A stretch of DNA of 32,418 bases from Polaromonas sp. (GTDB lineage Bacteria; Pseudomonadota; Gammaproteobacteria; Burkholderiales; Burkholderiaceae_C): assembly GCA_021731285.1 (NCBI GenBank), contig JAKFXR010000015.1:1-32418 (forward strand). Reading direction: 5' to 3'. The notes beneath the pieces are model-generated. The model saw only the letters and a program-made list of their open reading frames with translations, was not told the DNA's origin and did no database searches. Within the stretch, counting starts at the first letter, position 1, and the number at the start of each line of letters is the position of its first letter. Both the position numbers and the translations under genes were made by a program. Below, in pieces: positions 1 to 7,200 of this stretch.

Positions 1-339
1 CGAGCTGAGTGTGCTCGTAAAACTGATTCAAACAAACTAACTGCAAACGACGAACGTTTCGCACTCGCTGCTTAATTGCCAGTGAGCTTTACAACAGCAG
101 GCCGATGGGCTGGGCAAGGGGTGTTTAGCGCAAGTTAAACGCTCCCGGCTGTAAAGATAATTTCATCGGCTGGCTCCGGGCTGGGTACCTTAACCCGGGG
201 CAAGACAATAGGGTGCTGGCGTCCTGTGTAGCGTGCGACTGCGCGACACAGGTGGCGAGACTTAAATCAGACCGCTAAACATGTAGATCTGCCCGAACAA
301 GGCTTGCGGACGGGGGTTCAAATCCCCCCAGCTCCACCA
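1..339 (+). ncRNA. ssrA: tmRNA (transfer-messenger RNA), 5' end outside window
   Basis: This RNA rescues ribosomes stalled on broken mRNAs: it enters as an alanyl-tRNA mimic and supplies a short reading frame whose product tags the nascent chain for proteolysis. The tag frame is visible at 43-75 and reads ANDERFALAA followed by TAA, a betaproteobacterial-type tag with the resume codon GCA at 43. The 3' end is tRNA-like: a T arm with GGGGG at 312-316, TTCAAAT loop and CCCCC at 324-328, then the acceptor strand and an encoded CCA ending at 339. The stretch between tag and T arm (76-300) is GC-rich and would hold the downstream pseudoknots. The tag precedes the CCA end in the usual order, so this is a one-piece, non-permuted tmRNA. 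The first part (acceptor 5' strand, D-like arm, first pseudoknot) lies before the window. Confidence 0.96.
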
Positions 340-348
340 TTTACCCCC

Positions 349-376
349 AGCCCGGCCCTTTCGGCCGGGCTTTTTT
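349..376 (+). terminator. Rho-independent terminator of ssrA
   Basis: Perfect 9-bp GC-rich stem AGCCCGGCC (349-357) / GGCCGGGCT (363-371) with a five-base loop, running into a six-T tract at 371-376, ten bases after the tmRNA CCA. The reverse strand has no U tract after the stem, so it should not terminate the converging gene equally well. Confidence 0.93.
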
Positions 377-397
377 CTGCCTGCAGTGAGCGTGCGC

Positions 398-1681
398 TCA
401 CAGTTGTGAGCCAAGCAGGGACGCCAGGCGTTCGGTGAGCTTTTCCTTCAGTGGCCGGTTGGCCCATTCCTCGTAGGTGATCCGTCGCGCCTTGCGCAGA
501 TCGTCTTCAAAGACTTTGGTCTGACGCTCCGCAAACGCGGCATCCAACACGTTGAGATTGGCCTCGTCGTTCAGACGGAAGGACCGGTTGTCAAAGTTGG
601 TGGACCCCACCGAGACCAGGAGGCCGTCAACGACCATCGCTTTCACGTGGTACATGGTCGGCTGGAACTCATGGATTTCGGCGCCGGCCTGAAGAAGAGG
701 TCCCCAGCGTCCGCGTGAGGCAGCGCGAACGGTTTCGGTGTCGATGATTTCGCCGGGGGTGATGATGCGCAGCTTGACGCCGCGTTTGAGGGCGTCTGTC
801 AGGGCCTTGGTGGTCAACTCGTCAGGTACAAAGTAGGCGCTGGACAGGTCGATGCTGCGCTCTGCCGCGGTGATCGACAACTGGTACATCAGCTGCATGC
901 TTTCGCTCCCTCCGGAGGGCGAACTGGAAAACACCTGCGCCTCGCTTTGGCCCACAGGCTGCAACGGCGGAAAATAGGCCTCTCCATGCATCACCTGGCC
1001 GGTGACCTTGAGCCAGTTGTCCATGAAAACCGCCTGCATCTGGGCCACCGCAGGCCCTTCCATGCGGAAATGCGAATCGCGCCAGTGGTCAGCGTCCTGG
1101 CCGCTGCCCGTCCACTTGGGGGCGATGCCGACGCCGCCGGTAAAACCGGTCTTGCCGTCGACAACCAGCAGCTTGCGGTGGGTCCGGTTGTTCATGCGGG
1201 CGAGGTTGTACCAGTGGGGTTTGTGGAATTTGCGTATTTCCACGCCCGCCATCTGCATTTCCTGCAAAAAGGAGTCGTCGATCCTGGCGCTGCCGACCCA
1301 GTCGAGCAGCACATGCACTTTCACGCCGGCTTTGGCCCGCTCCGCCAGCGCGGTGGCAAATTCGCGGCCGATGTCGCCCGACCAGTAGATGTAGGTCTCA
1401 AACGTGACCGTCTTTTTTGCGCTGCGTATGGCGGCCAGCATGGCCGGGAAAATCTGGTCGCCGTTGATCAACTCCTGGACCCGGTTGCCACCCACAATGC
1501 CGGGCCCCAGCAATGAACCCATGGCGCGGCGAAACTGCGGATCGGCGGTGGAATAAAGACGTGGCAGTTCACGCGTGACGTTTTTCTCTCCGGTGGTGAA
1601 GTTGATGACCAGCAGGACGGCAGCCAGCGTCAACAAGAAGGTCAGGGCGATCATCATTCCAAAACGGTGTTTTTTCATCAT
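398..1681 (-). CDS. Cardiolipin synthase-like phospholipase D family protein
   Basis: Probably a membrane-associated phosphatidyltransferase that makes cardiolipin (ClsB/ClsC-like). With the ATG at 1681 the product has 427 residues: a short basic N terminus, one transmembrane segment (about 10-28), then two phospholipase D domains. The first HKD motif is H168-x-K170-x4-D175 followed by GG, the second H345-x-K347-x4-D352 followed by a GSTNFDNRSF stretch, so both catalytic halves are intact. The frame stays open upstream to 1801, but that extension lacks signal-peptide character and would run over the start of the divergent pseudouridine synthase gene, so the Met-Met pair at 1676-1681 next to the hydrophobic segment is preferred. 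No strong ribosome site is seen. The stop overlaps a small hairpin (GTGAGC/GCTCAC, 386-401). The exact lipid reaction cannot be read from sequence. Confidence 0.87.
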   Translation of the reverse strand: MMKKHRFGMMIALTFLLTLAAVLLVINFTTGEKNVTRELPRLYSTADPQFRRAMGSLLGPGIVGGNRVQELINGDQIFPAMLAAIRSAKKTVTFETYIYWSGDIGREFATALAERAKAGVKVHVLLDWVGSARIDDSFLQEMQMAGVEIRKFHKPHWYNLARMNNRTHRKLLVVDGKTGFTGGVGIAPKWTGSGQDADHWRDSHFRMEGPAVAQMQAVFMDNWLKVTGQVMHGEAYFPPLQPVGQSEAQVFSSSPSGGSESMQLMYQLSITAAERSIDLSSAYFVPDELTTKALTDALKRGVKLRIITPGEIIDTETVRAASRGRWGPLLQAGAEIHEFQPTMYHVKAMVVDGLLVSVGSTNFDNRSFRLNDEANLNVLDAAFAERQTKVFEDDLRKARRITYEEWANRPLKEKLTERLASLLGSQL

Positions 1682-1799
1682 CTTGTTCGCTACATCGGGA
1701 GGTGCCTCAAAATTTAGGGACGCCGGACCGGTTGGGCTGAAAGACCACAAGCTGCCTGGCGGTAGTCCATCGGCTTGACCTGTGCGGCGACAATGCACC

Positions 1800-2543
1800 A
1801 TGGCAACGATGCAACTTCAGGACATTCTTTTTTCCCAGGGCTTTGGCACGCGGCGTGTCTGCGCGGGACTGGTTCAGCAGGGTTTGGTGGCCGTGGCCGG
1901 CGTCACCTGTGATGATCCAGCTATGGAATTCATAGCGGAAGGACTGCGCTTCAGTGTTCAGGGGGTGGACTGGGAATACCACGAGAAGGCCTACCTGATG
2001 CTGCACAAACCGGCTGGCTACGAATGCTCGCAAAAGCCAAGCACCTACCCCAGTATCTATACGCTGCTGCCCGCGCCGATTCGCCAGCGTGGCGGCGGCG
2101 CAGCGGCGGGCGTGCAGGCAGTGGGGCGGCTGGACCAGGACACGACCGGTCTGCTGCTGCTGTCGGACGACGGCAAGTTCATTCACCGCATGAGTTCGCC
2201 CAAGCACCACGTCCCCAAGGTCTATGAGGTCAGGGCCAAGCACCCCGTCGACGACGCTCAGATCCGCAAACTGCTGGCCGGGGTGGTGCTGGACGACGAC
2301 CCCAGGCCGGTGCGCGCAGCAGCCTGCGAAAAGAGCGGGGAAAATGATTTGAGCCTGACCCTGACCGAAGGCAAATACCACCAGGTCAAACGCATGATCG
2401 CTGCAGTGGGCAACCGGGTGGAAGACGTGGGGGGCTTGCACCGTGCGCGCATCGGTTCCCTGTCATTGCCTGACGACCTCAAACCCGGGCAGTGGCGCTG
2501 GCTCACCGCTGCAGACCTGGCCAGCATTGCGGCCAGGGGCTGA
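1800..2543 (+). CDS. rsuA: RsuA-family 16S rRNA pseudouridine synthase
   Basis: Isomerises a uridine in rRNA to pseudouridine; the RsuA branch modifies U516 of 16S rRNA. From the ATG at 1800 the protein has 247 residues: a short S4-like N terminus (about 4-45), then the catalytic domain. The family motif GRLDQDTTGLLLLSDDG is present, with the catalytic aspartate at about residue 112, followed by MSSPKHHVPKVYEV and the late motif EGKYHQVKRMIAAVGN, which fit RsuA better than RluB or RluE. Possible starts are GTG 1782, ATG 1800 and ATG 1809; none has a clear ribosome site. The gene is divergent from the cardiolipin synthase-like gene with about 118 bases between starts, where both promoters should lie. 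Which of the small RsuA/RluB/E/F group it is remains slightly open. Confidence 0.85.
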   Translation: MATMQLQDILFSQGFGTRRVCAGLVQQGLVAVAGVTCDDPAMEFIAEGLRFSVQGVDWEYHEKAYLMLHKPAGYECSQKPSTYPSIYTLLPAPIRQRGGGAAAGVQAVGRLDQDTTGLLLLSDDGKFIHRMSSPKHHVPKVYEVRAKHPVDDAQIRKLLAGVVLDDDPRPVRAAACEKSGENDLSLTLTEGKYHQVKRMIAAVGNRVEDVGGLHRARIGSLSLPDDLKPGQWRWLTAADLASIAARG

Positions 2544-2586
2544 CTGCGCTGATACTTTGGCAAGATACATCCGAGGAGGGAAATTC

Positions 2587-3174
2587 ATGAACCAACGCCG
2601 TCAATTTCTGGGCGCCGCTGCTCTGGGTGCAGTGGCCACTTCTTCTCTGGCGCTGGCGTCGCCTCATGCATTGCGTGGCCCCGCGCTGCTGACCGTCAGC
2701 GGTCTGATCGGACGTGGCAACCGGGGTCCGCTGGACCCCGTGCGTGATCAGATGATGGTCAAGCAGAAAATCAGCTTTGACAGGGCGCACGCTTTCGACT
2801 TTGCTGCCCTCACGGCGCTCCCGGCCATGACCATCAAGCCGACGCTGGAGTACGACGCAAAACCGCACACCCTCAAGGGACCTTTGCTGCTGGATGTGCT
2901 CAAGGTCTGCGGTGTCAAGCCGACCGGCACCACCATGCTTTTTGTCCGCGCAGTCGACGGTTATGCCGCACAGGTGTCTGCCGCAGATGCGGCCAGCTAC
3001 CGTTTCATCGTTGCCACGCATCTGGACGGCCAACCGATGGGGCTTGGAGGTCTGGGGCCACTGTGGGTGGTGTATGACGCGGACAGATTCCCGGACGTAG
3101 TGGTCAAGCCACTGCCGGCGCGTTTTGCCGCCTGCCCGTGGGCCAGCTACCATATTGATGTGAAAGAGGGCTAG
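2587..3174 (+). CDS. Small secreted protein with molybdopterin-oxidoreductase (SUOX-like) fold
   Basis: A 195-residue protein resembling the molybdopterin-binding domain of the sulfite oxidase/YedY family. The start is fixed by GAGGAGGG at 2573-2580. The N terminus MNQRRQFLGAAALGAVAT combines an RRQFL pair with a hydrophobic segment ending near ALASP, so it looks like a Tat-type export signal, as expected for a protein folding around a cofactor. The core runs from about residue 35 (LLTVSGLIG) through VFVRAVDGYAA-like and GLGPLWVVYD segments to the end. It is much shorter than sulfite oxidase or YedY and has no obvious cysteine at the Mo-ligand place; the only cysteines are in VCGVK and AACPW. 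Similar small proteins are often annotated as molybdopterin-dependent oxidoreductases. Whether it binds the cofactor is not shown. It converges on the next gene. Confidence 0.7.
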   Translation: MNQRRQFLGAAALGAVATSSLALASPHALRGPALLTVSGLIGRGNRGPLDPVRDQMMVKQKISFDRAHAFDFAALTALPAMTIKPTLEYDAKPHTLKGPLLLDVLKVCGVKPTGTTMLFVRAVDGYAAQVSAADAASYRFIVATHLDGQPMGLGGLGPLWVVYDADRFPDVVVKPLPARFAACPWASYHIDVKEG

Positions 3175-3214
3175 AGACGCTGCAGGCCGGAGCTGGTGAA
3201 TAAAACAGCCGGTT

Positions 3215-3257
3215 TGCCCTTTGATGACGGGAATACTTTGCTACTGAAAATATAGCA
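3215..3257. repeat. 43-base dispersed element, copy A
   Basis: Begins TGCCCTTTGATGACGGG and ends ATAGCA. It holds two possible hairpins, CCC/GGG around 3217-3231 and TGCTA/TAGCA around 3239-3257. It fills the tail-to-tail gap and abuts the stop codon (3258-3260) of the minus-strand hydrolase. Copies B (15485-15527) and C (21187-21229) have the same length, ends and position relative to a minus-strand stop. Confidence 0.65.
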
Positions 3258-4037
3258 TCAAGAACGGTTTCCCAGAAAATCAGCGATCGCTTCGACGGTC
3301 TTTTCCGGCTGATCGCGCTGCGGGGAATGCCCGCAGGCAGGCAGCCTCAGTTGCCGGGCATGAGGTGCCGCCAGCGCGATGTCATCGAGCTGGCGCATGG
3401 TGCCGTATTCGTCGTCCAGCCCCTGAATCAACAGGAGGCGCGCGGTGATTTGCCCGCATTCAGCGCGGATGTCAAAGTTGCGGAATTCGCGGGAGCGCCA
3501 GACCTCGTTCCATTGCCAGAACGCACCGTCCACATCCTGGTGGTGGCGTGCAAGCCGGCTGCGCAAATCGCCTGATTCAAACTGCCTGGCGGCTTCAGAA
3601 ATAGCTTCAATCGCCATCTCTTCCACTGTCACGTGTGGCGCCATGGCAATCACGGCGCTGACCGGGTAGCGGCTGGCATGCAAAAGGGCGATGCTGGCCC
3701 CGTCGGAATGGCCAAGCAGCACCGGGCTGTCCATCCCTTCACTGGCCAGCAGGGAAGGCAGGACCTCCCAGGCCTCGCGGTGCATGTAGTCAGCGGCCAG
3801 CCGGCCCGTGCCGCGCACGTCAACAACCGGTTCGGACTGGCCATAACCCCGTCGCGAATAGACCAGGCCGCCCCTGCCCGTGGCCTGGCAAACAAGCTGC
3901 GGCCAGCTCTGGCCGCGATGCGTCCACATGCTGACGGAGCCCAGGCCTTCGTGAAGAAACACAAGGGGTGCACGCCCCGGCGCGCCAGAGATTCGCTGCA
4001 CCTCGAGCCGCACCCCACCGATATCTGCAAAATTCAT
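3258..4037 (-). CDS. Alpha/beta-fold hydrolase
   Basis: A 259-residue cytoplasmic hydrolase of unknown substrate. It has no signal peptide. The oxyanion region is FLHEGLGSVSMW (about 27-38), an R-rich strand YSRRGYGQSEP follows, the nucleophile elbow is GHSDG with Ser111, an acidic residue lies in LLIQGLDDEYG near residue 210, and the catalytic histidine is His237 in ACGHSPQRDQP. Size and motif order match the common hydrolase family that includes esterases, C-C hydrolases and haloperoxidase-like enzymes, and the sequence does not let me choose among them. The gene is alone on the minus strand between two plus-strand genes, so it has its own promoter, and copy A of the 43-base element touches its stop codon. 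Confidence 0.85.
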   Translation of the reverse strand: MNFADIGGVRLEVQRISGAPGRAPLVFLHEGLGSVSMWTHRGQSWPQLVCQATGRGGLVYSRRGYGQSEPVVDVRGTGRLAADYMHREAWEVLPSLLASEGMDSPVLLGHSDGASIALLHASRYPVSAVIAMAPHVTVEEMAIEAISEAARQFESGDLRSRLARHHQDVDGAFWQWNEVWRSREFRNFDIRAECGQITARLLLIQGLDDEYGTMRQLDDIALAAPHARQLRLPACGHSPQRDQPEKTVEAIADFLGNRS

Positions 4038-4141
4038 CGCTGCATCGTAAAGGATGTAAGCGCCGCTCCCTTCTGGCGCGTTGAACAGGGTGTGCTGCCC
4101 GCTACACTTCAGGGTTGCCTAGACGCCAAGAAAGTAGTTTC

Positions 4142-5125
4142 GTGAATTTGCCCCTTCGTTTGCTTGCCGCCACCTTGAGTTTCTGTCTGGCAGCGGGCGC
4201 CGTGCCAGTCCTGGCCCAGACCTCGCCGCTGTTTGTGCTTAATTCGCTGGACGCCAGCGTCAGCGTGATCAGCCCGGTGACCTGGACGGAAACCAAACGC
4301 ATCGCCACCGGCAAAGAGCCGCACCATCTGTACCTCACGCCTGATGAGAAATCGATCATTGTGGCCAATGCGCTGTCCGACACCCTGACTTTCATTGACC
4401 CCAGGACTGCAGAGGTGCAGCGTGTCGTTCGCGACATCGTCGACCCCTATCATTTGCGCTTTTCGCCCGACATGAAATGGTTTGTGACCGCGGCCAATCG
4501 TCTGAACCACATTGACATCTACCGTTGGGATGGCACCAACATCACACTTGTCAAACGCGTGGCCACGGGCAAGACGCCCAGCCATCTGTGGATGGACAGC
4601 AAGAGCACGACGATTTACTCGACGATGCAGGACAGTGACGAGTTGATTGCGCTCGACCTGGCGACGCAGACCATCAAGTGGCGGATCAAGACTGGCGCAA
4701 CACCCGCCGATCTTTTCGGCACTGCCGATGACAAGCAGATCCTGGTGGCACTGACCGGCGGCGATTCTGTGGAAGTTTTTGACGTGAGCGGCAAGGAGGC
4801 CAGGCGCAGCCAGGTCATCAAAACCGCCGCGGGTGCCCACGCCTTCCGCGCGATGGGCGACGGCCGGCATGTGCTGGTGAGCAACCGCGTGGCCAACAGC
4901 ATCAGCAAAATTGATCTGCAAACCCTGGCTGTGGTGGACAGTTTTTCCGCCCCGGGCGGGCCGGACTGCATTGAGGTTTCGCGCGACGGCAAACTGATTT
5001 ATGTGACCTCGCGCTGGGCCCGCAAACTCACTGTGATTGACGTGGCCAGCCGCAAAGTCGTGCGTCAGGTCAAGGTTGGAAAGAGCCCGCATGGCGTCTG
5101 GACGCTTGATCACGCCAAACGGTAG
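4142..5125 (+). CDS. Secreted YncE/YVTN-type beta-propeller protein
   Basis: A periplasmic seven-bladed-propeller-like protein of about 327 residues. The GTG at 4142 is chosen because it starts directly at a good signal peptide (MNLPLRLLAATLSFCLAAGA..LAQ) with AAGAAAG just upstream; the frame is open to a TTG at 4115 but that adds a non-signal leader. Repeats of the YVTN type are visible, such as LFVLNSLDASVSVI, HHLYLTPDEKSIIVAN, HVLVSNRVANSISKID and LIYVTSRWARKLTVID, spaced about 40-45 residues. Such proteins bind ligands or partners, and some accompany cytochromes or metal uptake; no catalytic residues can be named. The nearby downstream deacetylase and hydroxylase could be co-transcribed, but a repeat cluster (5126-5343) now separates it from them. 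Confidence 0.82.
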   Translation: MNLPLRLLAATLSFCLAAGAVPVLAQTSPLFVLNSLDASVSVISPVTWTETKRIATGKEPHHLYLTPDEKSIIVANALSDTLTFIDPRTAEVQRVVRDIVDPYHLRFSPDMKWFVTAANRLNHIDIYRWDGTNITLVKRVATGKTPSHLWMDSKSTTIYSTMQDSDELIALDLATQTIKWRIKTGATPADLFGTADDKQILVALTGGDSVEVFDVSGKEARRSQVIKTAAGAHAFRAMGDGRHVLVSNRVANSISKIDLQTLAVVDSFSAPGGPDCIEVSRDGKLIYVTSRWARKLTVIDVASRKVVRQVKVGKSPHGVWTLDHAKR

Positions 5126-5310
5126 TGAGCCCCCACGCTGGTTATTGGGGTCAGACACCAATTTCGCAGCGGTGCGGAGCACCGAGCCCTTCGGGCAAGC
5201 CAGAGGCTTGGCGAATTTGGGCTCTGACCCCAAAAACCAGCTGCCCCCCGGGGGGGCCGCTGCGCCTGCGGCCCGGCTAAGCCGGTTCCGCGGCCCCGGC
5301 TTGACTGGGG
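5126..5310 (+). repeat. GC-rich dispersed repeat, copy 1 (carries a nested palindromic element)
   Basis: Starts just after the propeller-protein stop with GCCCCCACGCT and ends near the CGGCTTGA at 5297-5304. Its core CCTGCGGCCCGG..GCCGGTTCCGC (5265-5291) differs by one base from the core of copy 2 (15159-15185) and from the reverse complement of copy 3 (29459-29485). It holds a separate inverted-repeat element at 5138-5240. The copy sits in the intergenic space and runs up to the start of the deacetylase. Confidence 0.8.
5138..5240. repeat. 103-base palindromic element nested in the dispersed repeat
   Basis: Two 30-base arms, 5138-5167 (CTGGTTATTGGGGTCAGA then ACCAATTTCGC-like) and 5211-5240, are near-perfect reverse complements with few mismatches. 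The middle (5168-5210) holds smaller hairpins such as GGTGC/GCACC and GCCC/GGGC. The arms resemble the GGGGTCAGA-type palindromes common between genes of proteobacteria. It has no coding capacity and looks like a REP/MITE-type unit. Confidence 0.75.
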
Positions 5311-5322
5311 GCCGGGCATTCG

Positions 5323-5343
5323 TTGCTATGGTTGTGATAGCAA
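5323..5343. repeat. Perfect 7-bp hairpin spanning the deacetylase start codon
   Basis: TTGCTAT (5323-5329) and ATAGCAA (5337-5343) pair around a seven-base loop. The ATG at 5328 lies across the stem edge, so the start would be partly hidden in the mRNA. The stem resembles the second hairpin of the 43-base element, especially copy C. Confidence 0.5.
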
Positions 5344-6158
5344 TGTTTCCTTGCTATTCGTGGGCGAAAGGCGAATCTGATGCCAAAGCAGCGGCGGGGG
5401 CGGGCTCCTGCAAACCGGTTTACCTGACACTGGACACCGGCCACATGGAGGTGGCGCCGCTGATCGCGGACGTTCTCAACAAGCATCAGGTCAAGGCGAC
5501 CTTTTTCGCGGCCAATGAGCGGACCAAAACCGGCGACGGCAGCCTGGGCGCGCACTGGGCACCGTGGTGGAAGGCGCGCGCTGCAGAAGGGCACGAGTTC
5601 GCCTCGCACACCTGGGACCACAGTTACTGGCGCGGCGACATTCCTTCTGCTTCCGGCAAGCCGGGGCAATTCCGGATTCGGCCCTCTGCAGGGCCAGCCG
5701 AAGGAAAAGACTTCACCTGGACGGGCGGGCAGTATTGCCAGGCGCTGGACCAGGCCAGCGTACGGCTGCAGGAAATTACGGGCAAAAAGCCGCTGCCGCT
5801 TTTCCGCGCGCCGGGTGGAAAGACCTCACCCCGCCTGCTGGCCGCAGCCAAATCGTGCGGCTATGCCCACGTGGGCTGGGCGCCGGCGGGTTTTCTCGGT
5901 GACGAGCTGCCCAGTGACGCCTACCCCAACGACCTGTTGTTGCAAAAAGCCTTGCGCGATATCCGCTCCGGCGACATCCTGCTGGCGCATCTGGGTATCT
6001 GGTCACGCAAGGACGCGTGGGCCCCCGCCGTGCTGGAGCCGCTGCTGACCGGACTGAAGTCCCGCGGCTTTTGTTTTCAGACCCTGCGCGAGCATCCCGC
6101 TTACAAAGCCTGGATTGACGCACCGGCTGGTTTTGCACCGGGCAAACGGGAAAAATAA
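5328..6158 (+). CDS. Secreted NodB-type polysaccharide deacetylase
   Basis: A carbohydrate esterase 4 fold protein expected to remove acetyl groups from a cell-surface or environmental polysaccharide. From the ATG at 5328 it has 276 residues: a short signal-like start (MVVIAMFPCYSWA), then the NodB domain. Motif 1 is YLTLDTG (Asp36), motif 2 SHTWDH with His94 and His98, and later motifs are LFRAPGGK and DILLAHLG. In most family members motif 1 reads TFDDG and the second Asp binds the metal; here it is Thr37. The start is uncertain: the ATG lies inside a hairpin (5323-5343), has no ribosome site, and the frame is open far upstream through the repeat; TTG 5301 would give a signal peptide with a positive charge. 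Five bases separate it from the next gene, so the two are likely co-transcribed. Confidence 0.8.
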   Translation: MVVIAMFPCYSWAKGESDAKAAAGAGSCKPVYLTLDTGHMEVAPLIADVLNKHQVKATFFAANERTKTGDGSLGAHWAPWWKARAAEGHEFASHTWDHSYWRGDIPSASGKPGQFRIRPSAGPAEGKDFTWTGGQYCQALDQASVRLQEITGKKPLPLFRAPGGKTSPRLLAAAKSCGYAHVGWAPAGFLGDELPSDAYPNDLLLQKALRDIRSGDILLAHLGIWSRKDAWAPAVLEPLLTGLKSRGFCFQTLREHPAYKAWIDAPAGFAPGKREK

Positions 6159-6163
6159 GCACC

Positions 6164-7120
6164 ATGGACTGGCTGGAGAATGTGTTTTCGGTGGTGCAGC
6201 AGTGGCTGTTTGAGACGGCGGTGCAGCCGGCCATGTTCGCCCTCGGGCTGGGCAACCTGCTGGAAGATGCCTATGCGGCCACGGCCTGGTTCATGGTCGG
6301 GTTGATCCAGATCGGCATCCTGCTGGCGGTCATTGGCCCCTTGCAGCGTTGGCGACCGGTCGAACCGGTGACGGACCGGGCCACCATCCGTACGGACATG
6401 CTGTACACCGTCATTCACCGCCTGGGTGTGTTTCGGATTGCGCTCTTTTTCATGCTGGACCCCTGGTTTGACGAGGCCTTTGGGGCACTGCGCACGGCGG
6501 GCTACGGTACTTTCCACCTCGACCAGCTCTGGCCGGGCGTGACCGACACAGCGGTCATCAGTTTCCTGATTTACCTCGTGGCATTTGATTTCATTGGCTA
6601 CTGGATTCACCGCGGACAGCACCAGTGGGACGTCTGGTGGCGCCTCCACTCACTGCACCATGCCCAGCGCCAGATGACGATGTGGAGCGACAACCGCAAT
6701 CACCTGCTGGACGACATCCTCGTCGACAGCCTGATGGTCGTTGCAGCGCAATTGATAGGCGTGGCCCCTGGCCAGTTCATCGCCATCGTCGCCGTGACCC
6801 AGCTCAGCGAAAGTTTCCAGCACGCCAATGTGCGTCTCTGGTTCGGGCAGATCGGCGAGCGGCTGTGGGTCAGCCCGCGCTTTCACCGTTTGCACCACAG
6901 CATTGGGATTGGGCATGAGTCGGCCGGACGGAACACCGTGGGGGGACACAACTTCGGGGTGTTGCTGCCCTGGTGGGACATGCTGTTTCGTACGGCCAAC
7001 TTCGAGCAACGCTATGACCCCACGGGGGTGCGCGATCAGGTGGAACAGAACAGGGACTATGGCCGCGGCTTCTGGTCGCAGCAGTGGCAGGGGCTCAAGC
7101 GCCTGGCAGGGCGCGCCTGA
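6164..7120 (+). CDS. Sterol desaturase/fatty acid hydroxylase family membrane protein
   Basis: A 318-residue integral membrane di-iron enzyme of the fatty acid hydroxylase superfamily, expected to hydroxylate or desaturate a lipid chain. Membrane segments lie at about 35-60, 80-100 and 130-148. The histidine clusters that bind the two irons are present: HRGQH (149-153), HSLHH (162-166) and FHRLHHS with a later GHE and GGHNF (about 237-265). Family members act on sterols, carotenoids, ether lipids or fatty acids, and the substrate cannot be told here. It starts five bases after the deacetylase stop, without a strong ribosome site, which suggests translation coupled to the upstream gene. Confidence 0.87.
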   Translation: MDWLENVFSVVQQWLFETAVQPAMFALGLGNLLEDAYAATAWFMVGLIQIGILLAVIGPLQRWRPVEPVTDRATIRTDMLYTVIHRLGVFRIALFFMLDPWFDEAFGALRTAGYGTFHLDQLWPGVTDTAVISFLIYLVAFDFIGYWIHRGQHQWDVWWRLHSLHHAQRQMTMWSDNRNHLLDDILVDSLMVVAAQLIGVAPGQFIAIVAVTQLSESFQHANVRLWFGQIGERLWVSPRFHRLHHSIGIGHESAGRNTVGGHNFGVLLPWWDMLFRTANFEQRYDPTGVRDQVEQNRDYGRGFWSQQWQGLKRLAGRA

Positions 7121-7200
7121 GCCTGGTTGGCGTGTGGATCTGGTGTGAACCGGCGCACGCGACAATGCAGGCGACAAAACAACAAGGAAAGAGGGCGGCG

